Source: Funneliformis mosseae
Lineage: Eukaryota > Glomeromycota > Glomeromycetes > Glomerales > Glomeraceae
Reading direction: 5' to 3'
DNA: 15,832 nt
Assembly (NCBI GenBank): GCA_910592005.1
Contig: CAJVPP010002213.1
Location: 1 to 15,832 of the forward strand
Numbering within the stretch: position 1 is the stretch's first letter; each line of letters starts with the position of its first letter. The notes under the pieces were generated by a model, which was not told the origin of the DNA, made no database searches, and worked only from the letters and a program-made list of their open reading frames with translations. Below, in pieces: positions 1 through 8,689 of the stretch. Made by a program: the position numbers and the translations under genes.

Positions 1-2
1 CA

Positions 3-443
3 AATTCTATAATTGAATTAGAATTTAACCCTTGGAAAGATCATATAAAAGAAGAAGAATTTTCAGATGAATTGGAAAGAAAAGATAACCCAACACAAGC
101 GTCTATTAAAACTTTTTAAGCTACTTTAATTAATGATGATAAATCTGAAGCGGATGATAAATTAAAAAATTACTGCAATATTGTAATCTATATTTATTAT
201 AAAGGAATTTCTGATACTGTTAAAATGGAAAATAAAAGTAGAGAATTAGTTAATAGGATAATTAAATTAAAAATTGAATTTAAAGCGGTAAGAAAAATAG
301 TAATATTTAATTACTTACAATTGTATCAACTAGCAGCAAATGGTTTTGAATACCCAAGAAGGACAAAAACACATTTTAACAAATACAAAGTACCTAAGAG
401 AGTAGAGTATCAATGGAAAAATAAAAGAAAAAAAGAATTATAA
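3..443 (+). pseudogene. 3' part of an unrecognised Lys/Glu-rich ORF, one internal stop
   Basis: One reading frame runs from the window edge to a TAA at 441-443, about 146 codons, broken only by a TAA at 117-119. The product is charged: an acidic stretch (codons for EEEFSDELERKD, about 48-86) is followed by a basic C-terminus that ends in KNKRKKEL. There is no obvious signal peptide or membrane segment. The TAA sits between F and A in hydrophilic sequence and would be Gln if it arose from CAA, the same change seen elsewhere in this window. The ATG at 225 could restart a 72-residue protein, but the frame upstream is equally coherent, so I treat this as the tail of a larger gene. I do not recognise the family. 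Confidence 0.45.
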
Positions 444-873
444 GTCTAATTCATGTCATATTATTATACTGTGCCACTGATTTTCAAATATTCTTATAAT
501 AATAAGGATCAAAACAAAGTCTCAGAGATAATTTACTCGTGATCTACTGATAAGAATTTTATAAAATTAATATCAATGTGTTCACCGATTTGAGAGCTTT
601 ACAATAGTATAAATTATATCCTGAACGGATCACTGGATGCTGAGATATTTGAAGAAATATAATTATTTAAATTTAATCATAAGAAATGAACATAAAATAC
701 TTAAAAAAAAAAAGAAAGAAAAAGAGAAAAGAGAAAACAAGAATAAAAGCAGAAGTGTCAACTATATGAATAGCTGCTCTTAAAATAATAATAGATATAA
801 CATAGCATTTATTCTTATTATATTGGCAAGTTTTTGTGAAACAAATATATAGTAACATTATTAAAAAAAAAAT
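444..873. other. Non-genic stretch with a possible coding relic and a purine tract
   Basis: No open gene is visible. On the + strand, 575-652 reads as a short coherent peptide (NVFTDLRALQ, stop, YKLYPERITGC) interrupted by TAG and TGA at plausible Gln/Trp positions. It could be a relic of the same locus as the preceding ORF in another frame. About 703-740 is an almost pure purine run. The rest is AT-rich filler. Confidence 0.3.
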
Positions 874-1515
874 CTAATTTAATTGATTTTCTCGAAGAAT
901 AAGATATACTAGAAATTGATAACGATTACTGTTCTCTACAAGTTGATTTTGGATAAAATTAAAATGTCATCGAAGTCACTCCAAAGTTTCTAAATTGACA
1001 TTTCCTTCTCGACGAACAAACTGAAAGTCTTCATTAAGTTTTCTATAATTCTCTTGAAATTTTTGATTCTTGTCTTTTTCCTAAAGCAAATTCTTTTTCA
1101 AATGTTCACACTCAAGGAAAAATTTAGTAGTTTGATTTAAGAAAGTTGATAATTGATTTTCTAAAGTCGAAATTTTTGCTTGAAGATCTTCTTAGATCTA
1201 AACTTCCTTTTGAACTTTTTGACATGAACCTTTAATTTGATAAAGAATTAAAAAAGCAAAAGTGTTAGTCGTTGCTGCAGTCAACTAAGTAAGATCGAAT
1301 AAATTATCACATTTCACTAGAAAGTAGCATAGGTTATGTATATTCAAAAGCTCATGACAAGCTAGCATATGTCCTATATAATCAAAGCCTTCAGACCAAA
1401 TTATTCTTAAATCTACCTATCTTACCTTGAAAAACTTTTTCACTTCTAATTTTCTATATTGAGTAGAACTCTAGTGTCGAGAAAAAGGAGACTTTTTTTT
1501 ATTTATGCGAGTCAT
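874..1515 (-). pseudogene. Coiled-coil protein gene, frame intact, eight internal stop codons
   Basis: Read on the minus strand from ATG 1515-1513 to TAG 876-874, this is 213 codons in one frame with no frameshift. It contains five TAG (codons 15, 33, 77, 106, 145), one TAA (108) and two TGA (180, 183). Reading TAG/TAA as Gln gives a hydrophilic, Leu/Ile-spaced region from about residue 98 to 175 (pieces such as LQAKISTLENQLSTF and QKFQENYRKLNEDFQF), a convincing coiled coil. A short hydrophobic patch (TFAFLILYQI) precedes it. All eight stops are one C-to-T or G-to-A step from CAG, CAA, TGG or CGA. The N-terminus is basic and Ser-rich (MTRINKKKSPFSR). No family is recognised. It might be a transposon gag-like or accessory protein, but that is a guess. 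Confidence 0.6.
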
Positions 1516-2209
1516 TTTGAAAAATATTATAAGGTTAAAATTTTGCAATAATTTTGCTTACAAAATGGAAATTTTTGTAAAAATAGAAGGATTTCTGATG
1601 GGATATTTATAGATAAATAACGCGTAAAAAGAATTTTTTTTTCGTGAAAATACTTTCTGAAAAAAATAATAATAATAATAATAATAATCAGTTATTGGTT
1701 TAAAAATATTATTGATCATTGTATAATATTTTAAAAATACAAACTCGTTTATTAATGATCATATAATATTTGCATAATACATTCTTAATCAATATTTCTT
1801 TATTTAATACAAATTCAGGAAATTTTAGTGATGCTACATAATTTTAAGAGTTTGACAAAATGCATGCAAAATAATCAAGAAATATAAAGGTATTAATTTT
1901 CTTAAAAAAGAATTACTTGTAATATTTATGAAGATTATACAGTATAATCAGTTGATCGAAAAAAAAAAAATTTTTTATTTTAAATTTGTACTCAATAATT
2001 TTCTCGTGACAGATTACTTGAATATTAGATTTCAATAAACTTTCTTGATATAGAAAAAGATTAAGTATATCAAATATGAAGATTGTATTATTAAACCACT
2101 TAATATATATATTTTATTCAGTTACAATTGTTAGTCTAATATCATTGATTTAGTCTAGAGACTAAAAATTTTAGAGGAGGAAATTGAAACTGGCAAAAAT
2201 TGATGAACC
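1516..2209. other. AT-rich intergenic DNA with a microsatellite
   Basis: No coding sequence is supported. It holds the AAT microsatellite (listed separately) and an imperfect direct duplication around the palindrome TGATCA (about 1706-1731 and 1752-1773). The remainder is low-complexity AT sequence with A and T homopolymers. Confidence 0.4.
1665..1688. repeat. (AAT)8 microsatellite
   Basis: Eight perfect AAT trinucleotides directly follow an A run. This is a simple-sequence repeat with no associated gene. Confidence 0.9.
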
Positions 2210-2272
2210 TGTCAAATATGACATATATGTCAAATCTGCCAAATCTGCCAAATATGTCAAATAGGACATACA
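2210..2272 (+). repeat. 9-bp minisatellite, seven units
   Basis: Seven consecutive 9-mers of the type TGYCAAATM run without a gap: TGTCAAATA, TGACATATA, TGTCAAATC, TGCCAAATC, TGCCAAATA, TGTCAAATA, GGACATACA. Because the unit is a multiple of three it would encode a Cys-Gln-Ile tripeptide repeat, but the frame is not part of any longer ORF. Units 2 and 3 create a perfect 14-bp palindrome (TGACATATATGTCA, 2219-2232). Confidence 0.85.
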
Positions 2273-2410
2273 TATTATTTATTATATTTCTATTATTTAT
2301 ATCATTATTATCATTTATAACATATTTAACATAATTAGCATATCTGTTAGCTCTGTTATTATTGTCAGTAGTATTATATTTACCATAGATTTTTTTAATT
2401 GTAATTTTCC

Positions 2411-2577
2411 TATATAAAGGGTATAAAAATGCCTTGGAAAAAGGACAGATTCTAACAAGTTCTTAACATTGTATTCAATATACATTTAATAACAATAATA
2501 AATAATCTTAATATTTTGCAAACATAAAACTTATAATTTATTTCTTATTAACTAAATAAACTCTCTAATAAACAACA
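2411..2577 (+). promoter_or_regulatory. TATA-containing leader, promoter- or LTR-like
   Basis: A strong TATA motif pair (TATATAAAGGGTATAAAAA, 2411-2429) is followed by about 150 bp of A/C-rich leader with several AATAAA-like hexamers, ending in ACAACA at about 2577. This order (TATA, leader, polyadenylation-like signals) is what an RNA polymerase II promoter or the U3-R part of an LTR shows. No gene follows on the + strand. I found no target duplication or primer-binding site, so an LTR is not established. Confidence 0.3.
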
Positions 2578-2878
2578 TGTTAAGTTGATTAGATTTAAGT
2601 CATAGCTATTGCCTCCCTGACTTCAAATCATAATTAATTTATTTGACGAAAAGAGTAACGTTAACAGTATTTACCTAATATATATGCAATTAATATATAG
2701 TACAAAATTATCAAGTGATATAATTTTACATGACATTTATAACAAGAATGTAATATATACTTTATTTAAAAAATAAAAAAATGTTACTAGAACTCAGCCT
2801 ATAATATATAAAATTGTGACTATATTACTATTATATAAATATAGATAAAAAAATTCTAACTACTCATTAAGGGAGAAT

Positions 2879-3066
2879 TCAGATGTAGATATAGTCTTCA
2901 TCATCAGGTATCCTATTAAAATAGGAGAAAATCCTATCTTCTGTTCACATAGACTTCTCTTTAGGACAAATTTGATAGAGAAAGTCATTATAATTGATTG
3001 ATTCTAACTTCTTTCTTACTTCTTCTTCAAAATCTAAGACTTTTTTATCCTTAAAAATCTCTATTA
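2879..3066 (-). pseudogene. Coding fragment C (C-terminal) of a decayed minus-strand gene
   Basis: The minus-strand frame from about 3066 to the TGA at 2881-2879 gives a clean, charged protein tail: IEIFKDKKVLDFEEEVRKK, then a Tyr/Asp-rich end (RIFSYFNRIPDDEDYIYI). It contains a single internal TGA after PKEKSM, at a likely Trp codon. Composition and the low stop count separate it from the surrounding AT noise. It keeps the same frame modulo 3 as fragment B at 3602-3796 and probably belongs to the same gene. Family not identified. Confidence 0.5.
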
Positions 3067-3601
3067 TGAAAAATATATTTTATTTTTAGCATTACGATAG
3101 TGAATATTAAGACTAATATATCATTATTTATACTAGAAGATATTTTATTTTCCTAAATATAAGAATCTATAGTAAGAACTTCGTTTTCATATATACATAA
3201 CTTCTAACATATACATACCTTAAATTTTTGTGAAAATGTTAGCTATACATACTCCTATATACTTTATATTTTACTAGAAAAAAAATAAGAAGGTATAAGG
3301 CATAATTAGTATAGTTGAATAATATCAAGAGCTTTATAAAAATACATGCAAATAGATTCTTTATATCTTTTCATATGTAAATCTATCCTGCAAGAGATAT
3401 AGTTAACTTTACACTTAGCAATTTTAAAATTGCAAGTCCTTCAGCCTTTTATAGTATATGCTTTTGCTATCAATATTACTTTTATGGTAGATCCTGTATT
3501 GCAACTAGACCTCCTTTCACATTTTTCTCATATTTATTCAGGAAAAAATAAAGATACTAGTTAGCATATATAACTTTTGACATATGCGAAATAATAATAT
3601 T
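3067..3601. other. AT-rich spacer between coding fragments
   Basis: No sustained reading frame. It may hold introns or decayed exons of the minus-strand gene. Several GT and AG dinucleotides lie in suitable places on the minus strand, but I cannot fix any splice pair. Confidence 0.25.
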
Positions 3602-3796
3602 TTACAGACTGATTGTATGATCAGTTATTATATTATTACACAGAAATCTATAGCTCAGCAAATTCTTCTGAGCTAAAAAGGTCAGATCACCATTCCAGTT
3701 GATGATTAATATTCTGAATACAAGATTTCTGCATTTAATATATCTTGACTTATTATAGCAATCATAACAAATAATATTAATAATAATTCTAATCAA
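3602..3796 (-). pseudogene. Coding fragment B (middle, Cys-containing) of the decayed minus-strand gene
   Basis: A 64-codon stop-free minus-strand stretch. Its centre reads CYDCYNKSRYIKCRN followed by INWNGDLTFLAQKNLL, that is, three cysteines in a short basic segment, as in a degraded zinc-binding knuckle. It lies between fragments A and C in the right order and strand for one gene. A perfect 8-bp inverted repeat (TAGCTCAG / CTGAGCTA, 3651-3675) lies inside it. The zinc-binding role is inference. Family not recognised. Confidence 0.4.
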
Positions 3797-3902
3797 AGCA
3801 TAATACTATATCCTTTGAAGTATAATAATTAGCTACAAAAAAATGCCTAGAGATAATGATAAACTGATTAATCAGCACCCATTTCTAGCAAACACTTATT
3901 TA

Positions 3903-4202
3903 ATATATTACTTCTTAGATATCTGACAGTGTTGAAGTATCTTCACAATTTATTATCATTTATGTAATATCATCATAGACTAGAAATTTATTTTCCATCT
4001 TCTCTATTATATTAAATTTAACTATTTCTTTTTCCTGCCTATTCAGTATTCTATTATGAAGTATATACTTTTTAATCTCTATCTGAGCTTCACATATTTC
4101 AAGTCTCTTCTCAGAATAAAATTCTAATATATTAGTATATAAACGTCTTTATGCATTATAATTATAAAGATGCTTTTCACATTAGAAGTTATATAGAATT
4201 CA
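3903..4202 (-). pseudogene. Coding fragment A (N-terminal side) of the decayed minus-strand gene
   Basis: On the minus strand from about 4202 to 3903 one frame reads a helical, charged protein: FYSEKRLEICEAQIEIKKY, then RQEKEIVKFNIIEKMENKF, then LVYDDIT. Interruptions are one TGA and several TAA codons, again at positions where Trp or Gln fits (for example after YNA and after VYDDIT). About 70 codons in the middle (about 4163-3972) are stop-free. The frame differs from fragment B, so an intron or a frameshift lies between them. Not recognised. Confidence 0.5.
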
Positions 4203-5310
4203 CTTAAACTAAGTTTAATTAAATGCTTTTTTAATTATTGCAGAATTTTATTATTAGTTTTAACAGTTTAAAAAATTTTATAAAAAAATTTTTATTAGAC
4301 ATTTTTATAATAAATAAACAATAGATATTATATAATCCAGTAAATATTTTATGCTTCTGATATGTATCATCTAAATATCAATATTAGTCAAAAATTTATA
4401 GTATTACTATTATTATTATCATGTATTTAATTATTATTTATAGTTTTTTTATACAATGTATAATAATTATTCTATTCTTTTTGTCAAAAATTATTTTTCT
4501 TCATTTTTTTACTTACATTTTAAATATATTTAAAAAATATAAATTAATCAAGAAAACGTTATTAATTGAATTAATTAATTCTATTAAAAAGAACAAATTA
4601 TCAACAATATATGAATAATTTATTATTCCTATAGGTAAAATATTCAAGCTTACTCTTGTGTTCTAATACAAATGATAGTATAAAAACTTGGATAAACCTT
4701 TTTAATGCTTATAAAAAAATAGCAAATTTCTTTTAAAAATTTTCTAAAAAAAACAAAACACTATATTAGAAAATACATCTGAAAATCAAAGTATCATAAT
4801 ATGCTGTATTATTTTTTTACTTCTAATCTAAAAAATTACATAACTGCTTTTCAATTATTTTAATAATAATAACATTCATTTAAAATAAAAGAAGATTTAA
4901 ACATAACAAATGTTTCGTCAAAAATTTTACAAATTAATATAAAAATGCTATATTCAAAATTGCAATAATGTTAAAGTAAAGTTATTATTAAAGTATTAAA
5001 ATAGTAATAATTTAAATTTATATATCTATAATAAACAAAATAATTTAAGTTTATAAAAAGTTTATTACTGTAAAAAAAACAGTCTAAAAATTTTTTGGAG
5101 AAAAACTTTTATTTTTATCATTAGAGAAATTATGATATTCTATATCACAAATCACACTTAGTGTGATGGGCTATAAGGATAATAATAATATGATATAAAA
5201 TAAAAGATTAATTTTTTTTTTTAAAAAAAGAGGAATATAAGAAGAAAATAAATATTTTAATCAGATCTAATATTTTTAAGTTTATTATATTGATTGGTAT
5301 TTATAATATA
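4203..5310. other. AT-rich gene-free region with small palindromes
   Basis: No supportable gene. The only long frame (+, 4421-4618) is an Ile/Phe/Leu-rich product of low-complexity DNA. Two small inverted repeats stand out: ATCACACT-T-AGTGTGAT (5151-5167, perfect) and an ACTGT/ACAGT pair around an A run (about 5067-5083). Confidence 0.4.
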
Positions 5311-5789
5311 TTACATTATAATAAATTACCAGATTTTATAAATTTTACTTAGTAATATATAATAAAATTAAAGATTTTTAAATTGTATAAAATTTATTAA
5401 TTTTAATAAAATTCACTTTAAATTTTTTTATTTAATAACCAATCAATTATAATTTTAAAAATATAATTAAAAAATATTTTATTTATAAATACTGAAAAAT
5501 TACTCATTTGTAAAGTAATAAACAATACAATTTTATATATAAAAATGCAAAAAAAAACATATAAAAAAATTGTTATTTATACTTTAATATGAGAAAATTT
5601 TTCATGTTTTAAAAAATTTCTTTTTTTTATTATAATATCTAAAAATTATAATTGATCAGCTATCAAATAAAAAAAAATCAGATAACTTTTATTGAAAATT
5701 TGTAAACTTTTATGCAACATAAAAATCTTTAATTTTACTATATATTACTAAGTAAAATTTATAAAATCCAGTAATTTATTGTAGTGTAG
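5311..5789. mobile_element. 479-bp fold-back MITE, TA target duplication
   Basis: The outer ends form inverted repeats of about 80 bp or more: 5311-5391 against the reverse complement of 5709-5789. Both begin YTACAYTAYAATAAATTA, and both contain the block GATTTTATAAATTTTACTTA. TA dinucleotides flank the element (5309-5310 and 5790-5791), as for Tc1/mariner-type insertion. Complementarity continues inward (GAAAAATT..CTCAT and AACAAT boxes on both arms) to a tip near 5540-5560, so the whole element is close to one long hairpin. It has no coding capacity and is non-autonomous. Of nine arm differences in the outer 80 bp, eight are C/T or A/G. Its TIR differs from that of the Tc1 copy at 13099. 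Confidence 0.85.
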
Positions 5790-5957
5790 TATATATATTT
5801 TATCTTTGTGTAATCTAATTAAAAAAAAAAGACTGAAAGAAAATGAACAAATTTGATAAATCACTTTTATCTACTTTTTTAATAAGTATAGTATAGAATT
5901 TCAGGAATACTAATTTGAAAATTTCATATAATAAAAAAGGAGTTGTGCATGCTTAAC

Positions 5958-5982
5958 TAATAGTATTATGATAATACTATTA
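5958..5982. repeat. Perfect 12-bp-stem hairpin
   Basis: TAATAGTATTAT, one G, then its exact reverse complement. With a one-base loop this is a cruciform-forming palindrome. There is no T-tract terminator context and no gene upstream, so no function is assigned. Confidence 0.8.
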
Positions 5983-6392
5983 AAAAATTTTTTATTTATA
6001 ATGCCATTAAACTATTAATTACTGTTAAAATGAATTAGTGTAAATTTATTTATTTATATAAGATGATAATAATAATAAGAAAAAATTTGATTTAAAAAGG
6101 TTAAAAAAAATTTTTTTTATGAAATTTCAAAGGTGATATCACTATGACAAGTCTTTTTTTTATAGACAATTACTATAGATGCTTGCTGAAACCTCCTCAA
6201 AATAATTTCATTATACCCTTTTCTATGTTTTTAATATAGTTTTAACAGTTTCAGCTTTCGTCATATCAAATGGATTTTATCATATCCCTTATTATTTTAA
6301 TATAGTTTCGTCTAAGTTTTGACTGTTATTAAAGGGTTTTATCCCTCATCTATAATAATTACATAATGAATTTTATTGTATGATTATATGTA

Positions 6393-6508
6393 CATACTGT
6401 ATATATTATATATATTTTTATAAATAATAAGCTACACTTTTTATCTTCAGCTTATTATAAAAAAATTATTTATATATAGTATATTAGTTTCAATCTTTAT
6501 ACAGTATA
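6393..6508. repeat. Imperfect inverted repeat, about 115 bp
   Basis: The inner arms read AATAATAAGCT (6423-6433) and AGCTTATTAT (6449-6458) and extend outward through AT-rich sequence to TACTGTATA / TATACAGTA at the outside. Possibly a diverged fold-back element. AT composition makes partial matches easy, so confidence is limited. Confidence 0.4.
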
Positions 6509-6660
6509 AAAACTTACTGAAAAGAAAATTTTTAACTTATAATATTACTATTTTTTTTTCAAATTAGAATATGAAACAAAAAAATCCTTCACATAATTTT
6601 TTACAAAATAACCTTAATTTTTAAAGATCTAATTTTACTGGATTTAATAGTATTAATAAT

Positions 6661-6786
6661 CTACAAGTGAAAAATTTTTCTTCAAATAACAACAATTTCT
6701 ATTTATCAACTGTTATCCAAAACCTTTAAGTGGAAGATTTTTCTTCAAATAATAATATGTTTTATTCACAAACTGTCATTCAAAAT
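6661..6786 (+). repeat. Two 63-bp tandem coding repeats
   Basis: Copy 1 (6661-6723) and copy 2 (6724-6786) encode matching 21-residue units: L-Q-V-K-N-F-S-S-N-N-N-N-F-Y and L-stop-V-E-D-F-S-S-N-N-N-M-F-Y, both ending in TVIQN. A partial third copy starts SQMKN. The second codon is CAA in copy 1 (6664-6666), TAA in copy 2 (6727-6729) and CAA in copy 3, so the stop is a mutated Gln codon. Confidence 0.8.
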
Positions 6787-7063
6787 TCTCAAATGAAAAA
6801 TATTCTATCAAATTTTTATTATAAAAATTCTACTGATTTTCCTGTGATTGATAATACTTTTCTAGTACTTTACAAAGATAACATGTTTAGCTCTAATATT
6901 TCAACTCTATTGTATAAATAGCAGTATATTGATTCTACTAATGAGGAACAAACACCACTATTGAACACTAATAATATCTTTTTATTTAAGCATACCTGAC
7001 ATTTGCATGATTGGCCATTATACAGAATTGTATAACTTGGTTTTTTATATTATTTAAAGTAAG

Positions 7064-7131
7064 GTAAATATTTCATTATCTTATTTTTTTTTTATATAAC
7101 ACTAAAAAAAAATTTTTGATTACATTTCTAG
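7064..7131 (+). other. Spliceosomal intron, 68 bp
   Basis: Donor GTAAAT at 7064 and acceptor TTTCTAG ending at 7131. A branch-point-like ACTAAA lies about 30 bases before the acceptor, followed by a T-rich tract. Removing it joins frame 1 of exon 1 to the long frame of exon 2 without a base to spare. An alternative donor GTAAGG at 7059 would not keep frame. Confidence 0.65.
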
Positions 7132-8515
7132 AAGTCTATTATAGCACTTTTTCAAAACTAATCCTGTTAATTATACAGTTTTCAACAAATACATTTAGCA
7201 ATTCTAAAGGCTATAATGAAAACTCAAACTAGAAGAAACTTTTTAGACCATGTGTTATTTTTGAGATAGAAGAGAATGAAACAAAGTTTTAGAGATTTAC
7301 AAAGAAAGCTAAATGAAAAACTTTGCAACATAAAACTCAGATCCTACTTGGCAATTAGGCAGTACTTAATTTTGTTATAATCTATATGAGCTGTATTATA
7401 AATAGAACATATTCTAAGAATTTTAAGGATACTGTTACTTTAAAATGATGCTGAGAATTTGATCAGATACAAGACGAACTGATAATAAAAAGAATTGATT
7501 CTGATTATAATAAACTTAGGTTAACAATGAAAGGAATTGAACCTAATAATTCAAAAATAAATATTAATGGATTTAAAAATAAATTAACATCAGAGGTAAG
7601 TAAAATTTGTAAGATTAATTTTATTGAAAGTATTAGATCAATAGCATAGATTTTAAATATAAGAGAAAAAAAAGAAAATATATTACCAATTTATGATTGA
7701 AAATTATTCAGGAAGGATATAAAATCAAAAGATACTAATTTTATATTATTCTTTAACATGCTTGAGAAATTAATCAATCTAAGTAGTAGGGACCTTTTGG
7801 ATTATACTATCTCACAAAGGCAGAAAAGACTCTCTTTTTTATGTTATTTTCTTACTAAAATTAGAAATAAGCATATTAGTACATTAAAAAAAGATATTGT
7901 GATATTTTTAGATCATTTAGATACATCTAATCGAACTATTGATACTTTATCTAATATGTAATTAAGTTTTACATTAAGAAAAAATCAATGTGAGAAGAAT
8001 GTTATATCCTCAATTCATGGGATAATATTATAAAAGAACTCTTAAAATATCAGACAAATATAATAGTTGCAAACATTGATGATTATCATAATATTCATAG
8101 ATTAAGAATACCAACAACAACAACTACCAGTATTATTACACATATGACTACTATCTTTGCTATTTTTATACCTATAGCAAGTGCAATTTCAAAGAATATT
8201 GCATACAATATAAATATAAATCAAAACTATATACATAATCTATTACTTATTAATGTCAATTCTTTAATTTCTTAAATAGAGAATCATTATATGACTTTTC
8301 TTTCTCAATCTTTTAATGATCAGTTTGCTAAACAATTTACTCTTTCTGAAGAGGATTTACTTAACAATCTAACAGTTCATTATTATGATACTAATATTCA
8401 TGAAAAACGAAAAGATCAATAACTTAGTGATACTATATTAATTGATTTTATTAAGCTTAATTTACATTCAATAGAATAGAGGTATGCTCTGGTAAAATCT
8501 GTTCAATTCATCATC

Positions 8516-8640
8516 TGATCTAATCAAAAACTGGATCATTCAGATTATGAATAAACAGATCATGAATAATCCAAATGTGATCTTTGAATAACATCAAATT
8601 GATCGAATATTATACGGATGATCAGATTGATTAGATAATC
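8516..8640. repeat. GATC-rich imperfect inverted repeat at the gene breakpoint
   Basis: The arm at 8517-8550 (starting GATCTAATCAAAAACTGGAT) matches the reverse complement of 8605-8640 (starting GATTATCTAATCAATCTGAT), separated by about 55 bp. GATC or GATCA recurs through the segment. Coding similarity of the upstream gene stops where this begins, so it is probably an inserted small repeat or a rearrangement junction. No clear target duplication is visible. Confidence 0.5.
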
Positions 8641-8689
8641 TGGTTATTTTATTTTATTTTATTTTTTTTTAAAAAAAAACCCTTCTTTT

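Larger units (their letters stand above)
5790..6570. other. AT-rich gene-free spacer with hairpins
   Basis: No gene is supported. It contains the perfect palindrome at 5958-5982, a diverged direct repeat (6206-6250 and 6275-6325, sharing TTTTAATATAGTTT) and a larger imperfect hairpin at about 6393-6508. The 6571 ORF starts directly after it, but I see no clear promoter. Confidence 0.35.
6571..8515 (+). pseudogene. Decayed spliced gene with a NIDDYHNIH motif (dispersed fungal family)
   Basis: Exon 1 runs from ATG 6571 to 7063. A GT-AG intron (7064-7131) restores frame exactly into exon 2, which stays in one frame to the TAA at 7959. A frameshift near 8000 then leads into a third frame up to about 8515, roughly 620 codons in all. 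Residues 31-72 contain two 21-residue Asn-rich repeats (FSSNNN..VIQN). The middle holds EFDQIQDEL, the segment SQRQKRLSFLCYFL and a long helical basic region. The end has the striking NIDDYHNIHRLRIPTTTTTS and, later, LTVHYYDTNIHEKR. In-frame stops number six in exon 1 and eight in exon 2 before 7959 (for example TGA at 7446, 7452 and 7698), mostly Trp/Gln-compatible. I associate this motif set with a multicopy family in Glomeromycotina genomes but cannot name a function. The 3' end is lost at the inverted repeat that follows. Confidence 0.7.

Noticed and set aside
225..443. Separate 72-residue protein starting at ATG 225
   Set aside because: The same frame is coherent upstream through a single stop to the window edge, so the Met is more likely internal.
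673..858. Minus-strand 61-codon ORF
   Set aside because: Phe/Leu run from the purine tract on the other strand; low complexity, no motif, no context.
2128..2577. Defined solo LTR (TGTTAG...ACA)
   Set aside because: No matching target duplications at either candidate end and no primer-binding site.
3651..3675. Rho-independent terminator from the 8-bp hairpin
   Set aside because: It lies inside a coding fragment, lacks a T tract and the genome is eukaryotic.
4421..4618. Plus-strand 65-codon hydrophobic ORF
   Set aside because: Ile/Phe/Leu/Lys composition expected from AT-rich noise; no start context or family resemblance.
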